Positions 22,106-31,203 of a DNA stretch of 41,903 bases are shown in pieces (the first letter of the stretch is position 1; each line of letters begins with the position of its first letter). Location: NCBI GenBank assembly GCA_900545535.1, contig UQZN01000023.1, positions 1 to 41,903 on the forward strand, given 5' to 3'. Both the position numbers and the translations under genes were made by a program. The stretch comes from an uncultured Phascolarctobacterium sp. Lineage in GTDB: Bacteria; Bacillota; Negativicutes; Acidaminococcales; Acidaminococcaceae. The notes under the pieces are model-generated. The model saw nothing but the letters and a program-made list of their open reading frames with translations, did not search any database and was not told the DNA's origin.

Positions 22106-23551
22106 ATGAAATTATCAGGTAAAATAACATTAGCCAGCGGCTTTGTTTTTGATTACGGCAATATGATAAACACTCCGACAGTGACAGTTGCTGCCATTGA
22201 AGCTTTGCAGAGCAGAGCAGCGGCTGCGGCAGAGGCTTTACTGAAGATACGTGAGCAGGGTGTAGCCAAAGCCCATTTATCTAAAGATGGCACACCGGAG
22301 CCTGTTTTTTTTACGAAATTACCTTTTGTTCAGGAAGGCAATCCTAATACACCGGCTTCTATCAGCAAATTAAAACAGTTCGGCAGATATTTACAGCAGG
22401 AAATAGATGCGGTTGTTTTTTTGGGAGTAGGCGGCTCCTATCTCGGCAACAAAGTACTGTTTGATGTTTTTGCCGGTTCCGGCTGGAATGTCAGCTGCGA
22501 AAAAAGCAGACAGGGTTATCCCCGGATATATTTCTCGGGCAATAATTTAGATGGGGATCAGTATCATGAAATTGTCAGCGAACTGGAGTATTTAGCGCAG
22601 CACAGGCTGGGAAAATTGGAACAGTTCAGAGTACTGCTTGTGCCGATTTCCAAATCCGGTACGACTTTGGAAACGTTAGCGGCGTTTACCTATTTTTATG
22701 AGCGGTGTCAGAAATCTTCACTGTTGCAGCTGGAAGTAGCTGTTGTAACAGATCTTGCTGAGGGAGCGTCGCCTTTATGCAGTTTGGCTAAAGAGCGGTC
22801 ATGGCCTTGTTTCGACATCAAAGAAGGCATTGGCGGGCGTTTTTGCATCTTCAGCGATCCGGGCTTGATCACTGCTGCAGCTATTGGTATGGATATAGAG
22901 GCCTTTCTGCATGGTGCAAAAGATATGGAAATGGCCTGTCGCTCAGCTTCACTTGAAGAAAACCCGGCACTGCTGAATGCTGCTTTGAAGTATACGGCAG
23001 CTGAAAATGGCCTTGATATTGAAGTCTTTATGCCGTATGCGGCGAAAATGAAATCCGTGGGCGAGTGGTATGTACAGCTGCTGGCCGAATCGCTGGGCAA
23101 GCGTAGAGATCGCGCAGGCAATATTGTTTATTATGGACGGACTCCGGTGGCAGCCGTCGGTTCTACTGATATGCATGCGCAGACGCAGCAGCACCAGGAT
23201 GGCAAAAAGGATAAAGTTGTGCAGTTTGTTGAAATCTTGGAACGCGATCAGCAGATTACATTGAACAATCCTTTTGATCATGTCGCAGCTTTTAAAAAGT
23301 ATGAGGGACTGGCAATAGATACCGCGCTGAAAATTGCTTTGGCTGCCAATGCAGAGGCGCTAGCCAGCGATGGACGTTTAAATGCGAAATATATTTTACC
23401 GCGTATCGATGCCTATTATTTGGGCCAGCTGCTTTATTTTCTGATGCTTTCGGTAGCCTATGAAGGCGAACTGGCTGATGTCGATGCTTATGACCAACCG
23501 GGTGTTGAAACGTATAAGCGGATCATGAAGCAGAAACTGTCCCAGCAGTAG
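22106..23551 (+). CDS. pgi: Glucose-6-phosphate isomerase
   Basis: 481 aa. It interconverts glucose 6-phosphate and fructose 6-phosphate, the substrate of GlmS encoded later in the window. SIS-fold signatures are present: FLGVGGSYLGNK (near 108-120), PISKSGTTLETL (near 183-194), the GGRFCIFSDPGL block (near 245) and QQHQDGKKDK (near 360). The ribosome binding site is weak (GGTGAT 7 nt before ATG), so translation may be modest. A terminator follows 7 bp after the stop. Confidence 0.95.
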   Translation: MKLSGKITLASGFVFDYGNMINTPTVTVAAIEALQSRAAAAAEALLKIREQGVAKAHLSKDGTPEPVFFTKLPFVQEGNPNTPASISKLKQFGRYLQQEIDAVVFLGVGGSYLGNKVLFDVFAGSGWNVSCEKSRQGYPRIYFSGNNLDGDQYHEIVSELEYLAQHRLGKLEQFRVLLVPISKSGTTLETLAAFTYFYERCQKSSLLQLEVAVVTDLAEGASPLCSLAKERSWPCFDIKEGIGGRFCIFSDPGLITAAAIGMDIEAFLHGAKDMEMACRSASLEENPALLNAALKYTAAENGLDIEVFMPYAAKMKSVGEWYVQLLAESLGKRRDRAGNIVYYGRTPVAAVGSTDMHAQTQQHQDGKKDKVVQFVEILERDQQITLNNPFDHVAAFKKYEGLAIDTALKIALAANAEALASDGRLNAKYILPRIDAYYLGQLLYFLMLSVAYEGELADVDAYDQPGVETYKRIMKQKLSQQ

Positions 23552-23557
23552 ATTTTT

Positions 23558-23590
23558 AACGTGCCGGTAATTGACGGCACGTTTTATTTT
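23558..23590 (+). terminator. Terminator of pgi
   Basis: Stem AACGTGCCG (23558-23566) with CGGCACGTT (23575-23583), an 8-nt loop, then TTATTTTT. It overlaps the leader of the next gene, which may depend on readthrough. Confidence 0.8.
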
Positions 23591-23601
23591 TGTGAGGCAA
23601 G

Positions 23602-24486
23602 ATGAAACGATTTCTACAGATTATTTTAACGATCATTCTGGCAGTAGCTGCTTATAGTTACGAAGTTTTTGATTTCGCTTCGGAAGCGCATCAGGCAGTT
23701 TTGCCGCCGCAGGGGCAGCTGGAAGTAAAACTGCTGGACGTTGGACACGGAGACGCGATTTTATTGAGAACAGCAGCTGCGGCAATACTTGTAGATACAG
23801 GTGATTACAAACATAGCGAACTGCTTGTTCGCCGCTTAAAGAACTTGGGTGTCACTAAACTGGACGCTTTGATCATCACACATCATCATTTAGATCATTT
23901 AGGCGGTGCTATTAAGGTATTGCAGAATTTTGATGTACAGAACTTTTACGATAATGGGATCACAAACTCTCAAAGTGCAATTTCCCAGGAGCTGGTAAAA
24001 ATGGCAGTTTCCGGTAAATTACGGCGGCAGGTGTTACGTGACGGAGCAAAATTGCAATTTGGCGATGATCTGAAATTAAAATTTTTAGCGCCGGCGCTTA
24101 AACGGCGTTTTCCTGAAAAAGATTTAAATAACAATAGTCTGGTATTTAAATTGCAATATGGTGACTTCTCGATGCTTTTTACAGGTGATATTGAGGCAAA
24201 AGCAGAACATGCGCTGGTGAAACATTACAGCAGTGAGCTGCACAGCACTGTTTTGAAGGTTGCCCATCATGGCAGTGGGACATCATCTACCTATAATTTT
24301 TTGCAGGCGGTGCAGCCAGGCCTGGCTTTGATAAGCTGCGGTGAAAAAGAAAAATATAATCATCCTAACACAAAAGTTTTGGGAACATTTCAGCATTTGC
24401 AGATCCCTGTTAAATTTACCAGCAGGGATGGAGAAATTACTCTATGGACTGACGGTGGAAAATATCATATTGTAACTGAGAAATAA
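23602..24486 (+). CDS. ComEC-like metallo-beta-lactamase-fold hydrolase
   Basis: 294 aa. One N-terminal hydrophobic segment (about 4-20) acts as anchor or signal. The rest matches the C-terminal hydrolase domain of ComEC/Rec2: VKLLDVGHGDAILLRT, the HxHxDH site at H94, H96, D98 and H99 (THHHLDHLGG), the LFTGDIE aspartate and VAHHGSGTSS. The channel part of ComEC is absent. Such stand-alone exported versions are thought to be nucleases or phosphodiesterases, but the substrate is unproven. GAGG lies only 4 nt before ATG. No separate promoter is seen between it and pgi. It is convergent with the transglycosylase gene. Confidence 0.88.
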   Translation: MKRFLQIILTIILAVAAYSYEVFDFASEAHQAVLPPQGQLEVKLLDVGHGDAILLRTAAAAILVDTGDYKHSELLVRRLKNLGVTKLDALIITHHHLDHLGGAIKVLQNFDVQNFYDNGITNSQSAISQELVKMAVSGKLRRQVLRDGAKLQFGDDLKLKFLAPALKRRFPEKDLNNNSLVFKLQYGDFSMLFTGDIEAKAEHALVKHYSSELHSTVLKVAHHGSGTSSTYNFLQAVQPGLALISCGEKEKYNHPNTKVLGTFQHLQIPVKFTSRDGEITLWTDGGKYHIVTEK

Positions 24487-24524
24487 AAATGGCATCTTAG
24501 CTTAGCTAAGATGCCATTTGCTTT
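24487..24524. terminator. Bidirectional terminator between convergent genes
   Basis: Perfect 15-bp stem, arms 24487-24501 and 24505-24519 with a TTA loop; T-rich on both exits. It closes the ComEC-like gene (plus) and the transglycosylase gene (minus). Confidence 0.88.
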
Positions 24525-25351
24525 TAAAACGTGGTGCCGTTGGCAAGATGCACAGGTGCGGAAGCAGCTTTTTCGGCCAGGGTCGTGCCGATATAGCCGC
24601 GTTTGGCCATTGTCTGCAGAACCAGCAGCTGCCTTTTTTTACAGCCTTCAGGGTTTTCCAACGGATTGAGAGCAGAAGGTGCGTAAGGAAGGGAAGCGAT
24701 AACGGCACATTCGGCCAGCTGCAGTTCCTGGGGCTGTTTAGCAAAATAGGTCAATGCTGCGGCTTTGAGTCCGGTGGCGCCGGCGCCAAAATAAGTCGTA
24801 TTGAAATAAATCTCTAAAAGCTGGTCTTTGCTGTAATGCTGTTCCATAACCAAAGCCAGCAGGGCTTCTTCAGCTTTGCGGCTCAGGGTCTGCTCCTGTG
24901 AGAGAAAAAGATTTTTAGTGAGCTGCTGCGTGATCGTGCTGCCGCCCTGAACAACTTCTCCGGCAGTAATATTTACTAATGCGGCGCGCAGTATACCGTC
25001 GATATCGATGGCGCCATGGCTGTAAAAATTGTGATCTTCGATTGCCAGTAAAGCCTGCTGCATTTCAATAGGGATCTCTGTGATCGGCACCCAGTCGATA
25101 TCGTTCGTACGTTCCTGAACAGCCTCTTCGATATTCAGGCTCAGCCAGATTTTCTGCACCGGATCAGGCCACTCCTGTTTGGGCGGCAAAAGTGAAAGTA
25201 AGAAAACAGTTGCCTGGCTGTGTTCGCTGGGCTGCTGCACAGTGTGCTGAGGTGCTGGCTTTGCAACATCTTTTTGGATGGGGTCGCCGCTGGCAGGATA
25301 CCAGAAAAAAATACTCACGGCAGCAATGATAAGAACTAATATTTTGAACAT
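24524..25351 (-). CDS. mtgA: Monofunctional peptidoglycan glycosyltransferase (GT51)
   Basis: 275 aa. An N-terminal membrane anchor (about 3-20) and a periplasmic GT51 domain (about 85-250) with no transpeptidase domain. Catalytic Glu105 is in LLAIEDHNFYSH; QGGSTITQQLTKNLF (134-148) is the second conserved block, followed by LLEIYFNTTYFGAGATGL with family motifs. It polymerises lipid II into glycan strands. Start: ATG 25351 (MFKIL) lies 6 nt after GAGG; an ATG four codons earlier is in frame but overlaps that site. The spacer between anchor and GT51 (about 20-84) is Pro/Gln-rich and longer than in E. coli MtgA. Confidence 0.92.
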   Translation of the reverse strand: MFKILVLIIAAVSIFFWYPASGDPIQKDVAKPAPQHTVQQPSEHSQATVFLLSLLPPKQEWPDPVQKIWLSLNIEEAVQERTNDIDWVPITEIPIEMQQALLAIEDHNFYSHGAIDIDGILRAALVNITAGEVVQGGSTITQQLTKNLFLSQEQTLSRKAEEALLALVMEQHYSKDQLLEIYFNTTYFGAGATGLKAAALTYFAKQPQELQLAECAVIASLPYAPSALNPLENPEGCKKRQLLVLQTMAKRGYIGTTLAEKAASAPVHLANGTTF

Positions 25352-25572
25352 AAGGTACCTCATAAAATAATTATAACTACTGATTCTATTGTATCAGAGA
25401 TTGCAGAAATAATAAAATGAAAAAAATCAGTTCTGAATGAATAAAAAATTGAAAAAAGTTTTGAAAAAAGACCTTTAAAGTAGTACAATATTAAATAAAA
25501 TAGGGTTAGTGTTTCTAAGAATAGACAGATTTTTTTACAGTAAGATATTTTTGAAAAAAATTCAGGGAAATA

Positions 25573-25603
25573 CTTGCAAAAATATGCAAGGTAGTTGTAT
25601 AAT
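25573..25603 (+). promoter_or_regulatory. argC promoter with ArgR-like operator
   Basis: TTGCAA (25574-25579), 18-bp spacer, TATAAT (25598-25603). The 18-bp inverted repeat CTTGCA-AAAATA-TGCAAG (25573-25590) covers the -35 and matches the ARG-box core at its TG, A, AT and CA positions. ArgR-arginine binding here would block polymerase. The AT-rich stretch upstream (25430-25565) has looser repeats (TGAATAAAAAATTGA, TGAAAAAAATTCA) that could be auxiliary boxes. Confidence 0.7.
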
Positions 25604-25633
25604 TACAAATCATAAGTTTTAGGGAGGTTGGAT

Positions 25634-26668
25634 ATGAAAGCAAGTGTCATTGGAGCTACAGGTTTTGCCGGAGCTGAACTGCTAAGATTATTAGACGGCC
25701 ATCCGGAAGTAGAACTTGCCGCGATAACTTCTGAAAGCAGTACCGGTGAAAGTATCGCCGCGATGTACCCGCATTTGTCTGCCCGTATCGAAACATCTTT
25801 GGGCAGTATGCAGGAGCTTGAGCAGATTGCTGACCAGAGCGATGTTATTTTTATTGCTTTGCCGCATGGACATGCTATGAAAATTGGCAGGCAGCTGAAA
25901 AAGCGTGCTGTAAAAATTATCGATCTTGGTGGTGACTATAGATTTAAGGATGTGCGGGTTTTTGAAGAATGGTATAAAGTAAAACATGAGGACCCGGAAA
26001 CGCAGGCGGTTTATGGTCTGACCGAATTATATAGGGACCAGGTCAAAGCTGCGAAAATTTTAGCCAATCCCGGCTGTTATACGACTTGCAGTATTTTGGC
26101 ATTGGTGCCGTTATTGAAAGCAGGGCTGATCGAACCACGGGGGATCATCGTAGACGCGAAATCCGGAACTACAGGCGCGGGGCGCGGCTTAAAACTAGGC
26201 AGTTTGTATTGCTCTGTTAATGAGAATTTTCATGCCTACGGTGTTGCCAGTCACCGGCATACGCCTGAAATCGAGCAGGTCTACAGTGAATATGCCGGCG
26301 AAGATGTGGTAATTCAATTTACGCCGCATTTACTGCCAGTGGATCGTGGGATTCTGGCAACCTGCTATGCTTCTCTTAAAGCTGGTGTCAGTGAAGTCCA
26401 GGTACAGGAAGCTTTTGCGGCAATGTATGGTGATGAATATTTCATTCGTTTGCGCGGACAGGGTGCCTGTCCGGAAATAAAAAATGTCAGAGCTTCTAAT
26501 TATGTGGACATTGGCTGGCAGCTGGACAGACGTACTGGGCGCATCATCGTTATGAGTGCGTTGGATAATTTAGTAAAAGGTGCGGCCGGTCAGGCTGTAC
26601 AGAATATGAATGTAATGTTTGGCATACCGGAAAATACTGGTTTGACCCAATTACCGATCTATCCTTGA
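25634..26668 (+). CDS. argC: N-acetyl-gamma-glutamyl-phosphate reductase
   Basis: 344 aa. It reduces N-acetylglutamyl phosphate to the semialdehyde with NADPH. The N-terminal Rossmann motif is VIGATGFAGAELLRLL, and the catalytic Cys148 is in LANPGCYTTC. SGTTGAGRG and HRHTPEIEQ are further family blocks. Start ATG 25634 is 6 nt after AGGGAGG; an in-frame TTG at 25628 abuts that site. First gene of argCJBDF, with argJ 13 bp downstream. Confidence 0.96.
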   Translation: MKASVIGATGFAGAELLRLLDGHPEVELAAITSESSTGESIAAMYPHLSARIETSLGSMQELEQIADQSDVIFIALPHGHAMKIGRQLKKRAVKIIDLGGDYRFKDVRVFEEWYKVKHEDPETQAVYGLTELYRDQVKAAKILANPGCYTTCSILALVPLLKAGLIEPRGIIVDAKSGTTGAGRGLKLGSLYCSVNENFHAYGVASHRHTPEIEQVYSEYAGEDVVIQFTPHLLPVDRGILATCYASLKAGVSEVQVQEAFAAMYGDEYFIRLRGQGACPEIKNVRASNYVDIGWQLDRRTGRIIVMSALDNLVKGAAGQAVQNMNVMFGIPENTGLTQLPIYP

Positions 26669-26681
26669 GGAGGCGTAAACA

Positions 26682-27887
26682 ATGAAAAAAATCGAAGGCT
26701 GGGTAACTGCGCCGCAGGGATTTCTTGCCGCCGGTGTCAAAGCCGGGATCAAAGCCAGCGGTAATCATGATGTGGCTGTTATTTACAGCACGGTCCCTGC
26801 TGCTGCGGGCGCTGTTTTCACTCAGAACAAAATGTGTGCTGCGCCTGTCTTGGTAAGCAGGGAAGTGGCGCAGGAAGCGGCCGCTCAGGCTATCATAGTC
26901 AACAGCGGTTGTGCTAATGCCTGTACGGGTGAGCAGGGGCTGCTGGATGCTAAGGAGATGCAGACTTTTGCCGCCGGTCTTCTGGGGATCGAGCCGCAGC
27001 AGGTTTATGTTTGCAGTACTGGTGTTATCGGGCATTTTTTGCCGATGGATAAAATAAAAACCGGTCTGGCTGATGCCATTGACGCTATGGATGAAGCAGA
27101 AGGCGAAAGCTGCGCAATGGCGATCCAGACAACAGATACCTTTATTAAGCGGGCGGCTTATGAATTTGAGGTCGGCGGCAAGACTGCAAAAATTGCCGGT
27201 ATCGCCAAGGGAGCAGGGATGATTCATCCAAATATGGCGACCATGCTGACCTTTTTGACTACGGATGCAGCGATCGCCCCGGATGTTTTAAAACGTGCTG
27301 TTAAAGCTGCGGCGGACAAATCCTTTAATATGGTTGTTGTTGACGGGGACACCAGCACTAATGACAGTATGATCGTACTGGCCAACGGACTGGCTGAAAA
27401 TGAGATCATTCTTTCCGAGGAGCATCCGGATTATCCGGCATTTTTTAAAGCTTTGGTGACCTGTGCACAGGATCTTGCGAAGCTGATTGCCCATGACGGA
27501 GAAGGGGCTACTAAATTTTTAGAAGTCAATGTTGTCGGCGCCGCTACCTGGGAGGACGCTAAAGCCGCAGCGATGGCAATAGCCAAGTCGCCGCTGGTGA
27601 AAACAGCCTTCTTTGGCGAAGATCCCAACTGGGGACGGATCGTCTGCGCTGCAGGTTACAGTGGTGCGGCGATGACTGCCGATAAAGTTAATTTGGAAAT
27701 CGGCGGTGTGCGTCTGGTTGAACAGGGTATGAACTGTAATGTGCCGTTGGCCAGTCTGTCGCCTATCATGAGTGAGCATGATATCACTATGACTATCGAT
27801 CTGGCTGCCGGTCAGGAAAGTGCCACTGTCTGGACCTGCGATTTCAGCTATGAATATGTCAAGATCAATGGCGAATACCATACCTGA
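26682..27887 (+). CDS. argJ: Glutamate N-acetyltransferase / amino-acid acetyltransferase ArgJ
   Basis: 401 aa. ArgJ moves the acetyl group from N-acetylornithine to glutamate, which recycles acetyl groups; many are bifunctional and also use acetyl-CoA. The precursor self-cleaves before Thr187, seen here in KGAGMIHPNMATMLTF, giving alpha and beta chains. NSGCANACTG and the C-terminal EDPNWGRI block are also typical. GAGGAGG precedes the ATG. No separate argA or argE is present in this window, in line with the cyclic pathway; whether this ArgJ is bifunctional cannot be read directly. A 110-bp gap separates it from argB. Confidence 0.96.
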   Translation: MKKIEGWVTAPQGFLAAGVKAGIKASGNHDVAVIYSTVPAAAGAVFTQNKMCAAPVLVSREVAQEAAAQAIIVNSGCANACTGEQGLLDAKEMQTFAAGLLGIEPQQVYVCSTGVIGHFLPMDKIKTGLADAIDAMDEAEGESCAMAIQTTDTFIKRAAYEFEVGGKTAKIAGIAKGAGMIHPNMATMLTFLTTDAAIAPDVLKRAVKAAADKSFNMVVVDGDTSTNDSMIVLANGLAENEIILSEEHPDYPAFFKALVTCAQDLAKLIAHDGEGATKFLEVNVVGAATWEDAKAAAMAIAKSPLVKTAFFGEDPNWGRIVCAAGYSGAAMTADKVNLEIGGVRLVEQGMNCNVPLASLSPIMSEHDITMTIDLAAGQESATVWTCDFSYEYVKINGEYHT

Positions 27888-27997
27888 GTATAGTTGTTGT
27901 TTTACTGAGGCGGGAGCTGTTGCCGCAGCAGATTTATAAAAATATCGAAATGGCGGTCCAGGGCCCGGTACTGCCATAAAAACAGGAGGAACTGTCT

Positions 27998-28885
27998 ATG
28001 TTACGTAACGAAGAAATCAAAACTTTAGTGGAAGCGCTGCCCTATCTGCGTGATTTTAAAGGTAAAACTGTTGTAGTGAAATACGGCGGCAACGCTATGC
28101 TGAATGATGATATTAAAACTAAGGTACTGCAGGATATAGTTTTTCTGCAATGCGCAGGTCTGCGTCCGGTCGTTGTACATGGCGGCGGCCCTGAGATCAC
28201 TGCCATGCTGGGCAAAGCCGGCAAAAAAACACAATTTGTCAGCGGTCTGCGCGTTACTGACGCAGAATCCGTAGGCATCGCTGAGATGGCGCTGGTAGGT
28301 AAGATCAATACCGATCTTGTTGCCCGTTTGAATGTTCTGGGCGGACGTGCAGTTGGTTTGAACGGTAAGGACGCCGGCCTGATCCGCGCTAAAAAACATT
28401 TGGCGGACGTATATGAAAATGGTGAAGTCAACCTGGTGGACATCGGATATGTCGGTAATGTCGAAAAAATCAATACAGAGCTTTTAGAAGTATTGCTCGA
28501 TAATGATTTTATCCCGGTCATTGCGCCTACAGGTGTCGGCGCTAACGGCGAAACTTATAATATCAATGCCGACAGTGTAGCAGGAGAAATAGCAGGTGCA
28601 TTGAAAGCGGAAAAACTGTTGGTGCTGACTGATGTTAAGGGTATTTATGCCGATTATCGCGACGAAGCCAGCTTCATTTCTACCCTGAGCTTTGAAAAAG
28701 CACAGGAACTGATCATTCGCGGCAATATCGACGGCGGGATGATTCCCAAAGTAAAGGCCTGTATCACGGCTCTTTCTGGAGGCGCTAAAAAAACGCATAT
28801 TATTGACGGACGTGCCGAGCATACTATTTTGATGGAAATCTTCAGTGATGAAGGTGTCGGCACAGAAGTTGTCAAAGAGCTGTAA
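27998..28885 (+). CDS. argB: Acetylglutamate kinase
   Basis: 295 aa. It phosphorylates N-acetylglutamate. The amino acid kinase fold shows VVKYGGNAML (near 25), VVHGGGPEIT (near 64), the FVSGLRVTD substrate segment and DVKGIYADY near 212. The N-terminal extension MLRNEEIKTLVEALPYLRDF is the helix found in arginine-inhibited hexameric enzymes, so feedback inhibition by arginine is likely (inference from the family). AGGAGGA lies 7 nt before ATG. Confidence 0.96.
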   Translation: MLRNEEIKTLVEALPYLRDFKGKTVVVKYGGNAMLNDDIKTKVLQDIVFLQCAGLRPVVVHGGGPEITAMLGKAGKKTQFVSGLRVTDAESVGIAEMALVGKINTDLVARLNVLGGRAVGLNGKDAGLIRAKKHLADVYENGEVNLVDIGYVGNVEKINTELLEVLLDNDFIPVIAPTGVGANGETYNINADSVAGEIAGALKAEKLLVLTDVKGIYADYRDEASFISTLSFEKAQELIIRGNIDGGMIPKVKACITALSGGAKKTHIIDGRAEHTILMEIFSDEGVGTEVVKEL

Positions 28886-28921
28886 ACACAGCTGAGAATA
28901 AAAAAGTTAGAGGGGATCGCA

Positions 28922-30112
28922 ATGGACGCAAAAACAATCATCGACCAGACAGAGCAATATTATTTGCCGGTCTTTGGCCGTTATCAGCTGGCGCTTACTC
29001 ATGGTAAGGGCTGTAAGCTTTATGATGCTGACGGCAACGAATATCTGGATTTTCTGGCAGGGATAGCGGTTAACTCTTTGGGGCATGCGCATCCTGCTTT
29101 GATAAAAGCTATCAGCGAGCAGGCTGCCAAACTGATGCATTGTTCTAATATTTACTATACTGATATTCAGGCATTGGCTGTTAAAGAGATTATTGAAGCA
29201 ACAGGCTTTGACAGGGTCTTTTTGGCCAACAGCGGTGCTGAAGCCAATGAAGGCGCTATTAAACTGGCGCGTAAATATGGTCACCAGAAAAACGAGGGGA
29301 AATATCGTATTATCACTGCGGTACATTCCTTTCATGGACGGACGATGATGACTGTGACCGCTACAGGCCAGCCTAAATATCAGCAGGGCTATGAACCGCT
29401 GCCGGCAGGATTTGACTATGTGCCTTACGGCGATCTGGAAGCGCTGCGCGAGGCTATGGATGAAGATGTCTGCTGCGTTTTGCTGGAACCCATTCAGGGT
29501 GAGGGCGGCGTTCATGTTCCCAGTGACACGTATTTGCAGGAAGCACGAGCTTTATGTGATAAATACGACGCACTGCTTATTTTTGATGAAATTCAAACAG
29601 GCGTCGCACGTACGGGAAAATGGTTTGCTTATATGCATAGCGGCGTTAAACCTGACATCATGACTTTTGCCAAGGGCATTGGCGGCGGTTTTCCGGTCGG
29701 TGGTTTTGTAGTTACAGAAAGGCTGGCCCGTGTCTTCAAACCTGGCGACCATGGCGGTACTTTTGGCGGTAACGCTTTGGCCTGTGCGGCTATTTATGCG
29801 ACTTTGACTACGATAAAAAAGGAAAATATCGTAGAACAGGCTGCAGAAAAAGGCGGCTATTTCAAAAAGCAGCTGGAGGCCTTGATGGCTAAGTATCCGG
29901 ATAAAGTTGTGGAAATACGCGGCTGCGGTTTGATTTTGGGTATGGAGCTGGCAAAAGATGGCAAAGCGCTTGTAGATGCCTGCCTGCAGCGGCATGTTAT
30001 CGTTAATTGCACTGCCGGCAACGTGATTCGCTTAGTTCCTCCTTTGATAGTTACCAAAGAAGAAATAGATCAGGCAGTAGCTGCTTTAGATGCGGCGCTG
30101 GCCGAATTTTAA
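28922..30112 (+). CDS. argD: Acetylornithine aminotransferase
   Basis: 396 aa, class III PLP aminotransferase that converts N-acetylglutamate semialdehyde to N-acetylornithine. The PLP lysine is K251 in MTFAKGIGGGFPVGG. NSGAEANEGAIKLARKYG binds phosphate, and IFDEIQTGVARTG carries the PLP-binding Asp. GAGGGGATCGCA precedes the ATG. It lies 36 bp after argB and 21 bp before argF. Confidence 0.95.
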   Translation: MDAKTIIDQTEQYYLPVFGRYQLALTHGKGCKLYDADGNEYLDFLAGIAVNSLGHAHPALIKAISEQAAKLMHCSNIYYTDIQALAVKEIIEATGFDRVFLANSGAEANEGAIKLARKYGHQKNEGKYRIITAVHSFHGRTMMTVTATGQPKYQQGYEPLPAGFDYVPYGDLEALREAMDEDVCCVLLEPIQGEGGVHVPSDTYLQEARALCDKYDALLIFDEIQTGVARTGKWFAYMHSGVKPDIMTFAKGIGGGFPVGGFVVTERLARVFKPGDHGGTFGGNALACAAIYATLTTIKKENIVEQAAEKGGYFKKQLEALMAKYPDKVVEIRGCGLILGMELAKDGKALVDACLQRHVIVNCTAGNVIRLVPPLIVTKEEIDQAVAALDAALAEF

Positions 30113-30133
30113 CCAAGTTTGTGAGGGTGGAGA

Positions 30134-31075
30134 ATGGGTTTAAGAAATAAAGATTTGATTTCAATTCATGATTTATCAGTGGGTGAAGTCGCGACTATTT
30201 TAGATGTTGCCAAGAAATTGAAATGTAAACAGAAGAATGGGGAACCGCATCAATATCTAAAAGGCAAAACCCTGGGAATGATTTTTTCCAAGGCTTCAAC
30301 GCGTACGCGTGTATCTTTTGAGGTAGGCTTCTGGCAGTTGGGCGGTCATCCGATCTATTTGAACGATTCTGCTTCCCAGATCGGCCGCGGCGAACCTGTG
30401 CGCGATACGGCGCGAGTATTGTCGCGCTTTGTAGACGGGATCATGATCAGGACGTTTTCGCATGAATCTGTTCTGGAGCTGGCTAAATATGCAAGTATTC
30501 CCGTTATTAACGGTTTGACTGATCTGCTGCATCCCTGTCAGGCGCTGACAGATTTGTTCACGATCATGGAGCACAAAGAAGTACTGAAAGGGCGGAAGCT
30601 TGTTTATGTGGGTGATGGCAATAATATGGCGCATTCTTTGATGTACGCCTGTGCCAAAGTGGGCATGAATATGGTTTGTGCCTGCCCGCAGGGCTATCAG
30701 CCTGATCCGGAAATCGTCAGGACCGCGCAGGAAGATGCTGTTCATACCGGCTGCACGATCGAAGTTGATGACGATCTGTTACGAGCCGCTAAAGGTGCAG
30801 ACGTGCTTTATACTGATGTTTGGGCCAGTATGGGACAGGAGTTGGAGCAGTCTATCCGTCAAGAGGCTTTGGGAGAATATCAGATCAATAAAGAACTGCT
30901 GGCAGTGGCCCGTCCTGATGCTATGGTGCTGCATTGTCTGCCGGCACACCGTGGTGAAGAAATAACCGAAGAGGTTTTAGAAGGACCGCAGTCAAAAGTT
31001 TTTGATCAGGCTGAAAATCGTCTGCATGTGCAAAAAGCTGTCATGGCCCTTTTGATGAGCGATGAAGTGCTGTAA
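30134..31075 (+). CDS. argF: Ornithine carbamoyltransferase
   Basis: 313 aa. It makes citrulline from ornithine and carbamoyl phosphate. The carbamoyl-phosphate loop STRTR is at 55-59 (KASTRTRVSFE), HPCQALTDL is near 133, and the ornithine motif HCLPAHRGEE starts at 267. GGTGGAGA precedes the ATG. The anabolic role follows from its place in the cluster. No terminator is seen before the argG promoter, so readthrough into argGH is possible. Confidence 0.96.
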   Translation: MGLRNKDLISIHDLSVGEVATILDVAKKLKCKQKNGEPHQYLKGKTLGMIFSKASTRTRVSFEVGFWQLGGHPIYLNDSASQIGRGEPVRDTARVLSRFVDGIMIRTFSHESVLELAKYASIPVINGLTDLLHPCQALTDLFTIMEHKEVLKGRKLVYVGDGNNMAHSLMYACAKVGMNMVCACPQGYQPDPEIVRTAQEDAVHTGCTIEVDDDLLRAAKGADVLYTDVWASMGQELEQSIRQEALGEYQINKELLAVARPDAMVLHCLPAHRGEEITEEVLEGPQSKVFDQAENRLHVQKAVMALLMSDEVL

Positions 31076-31109
31076 ATAAAAATACGGTATACATTCATAA
31101 AAACTCTTC

Positions 31110-31134
31110 CATTTTCCTGAAAATGTGGTATAAT
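31110..31134 (+). promoter_or_regulatory. argG promoter with overlapping palindrome
   Basis: Extended -10 TGG-TATAAT (31126-31134) with a weak -35 (TTCCAT, 31107-31112, 16-bp spacer). The perfect inverted repeat CATTTTC-CT-GAAAATG (31110-31125) fills the spacer and is an operator candidate. It does not resemble the argC box closely. The leader is about 65 nt. Confidence 0.6.
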
Positions 31135-31203
31135 CATATTCGTTGCTACAAGTTTATACATAAAATCTTATATATTTAAACATTTTAGGAGGCTGTATCT
31201 ACA

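Noticed and set aside
26550..27227. 225-codon minus-strand frame over argC/argJ
   Set aside because: Antisense to conserved argJ coding sequence; no supporting signal.
27888..27997. Small reading frame in the argJ-argB gap ending at a TAA near 27978
   Set aside because: No good start with a ribosome binding site and no recognisable product; probably leader sequence.
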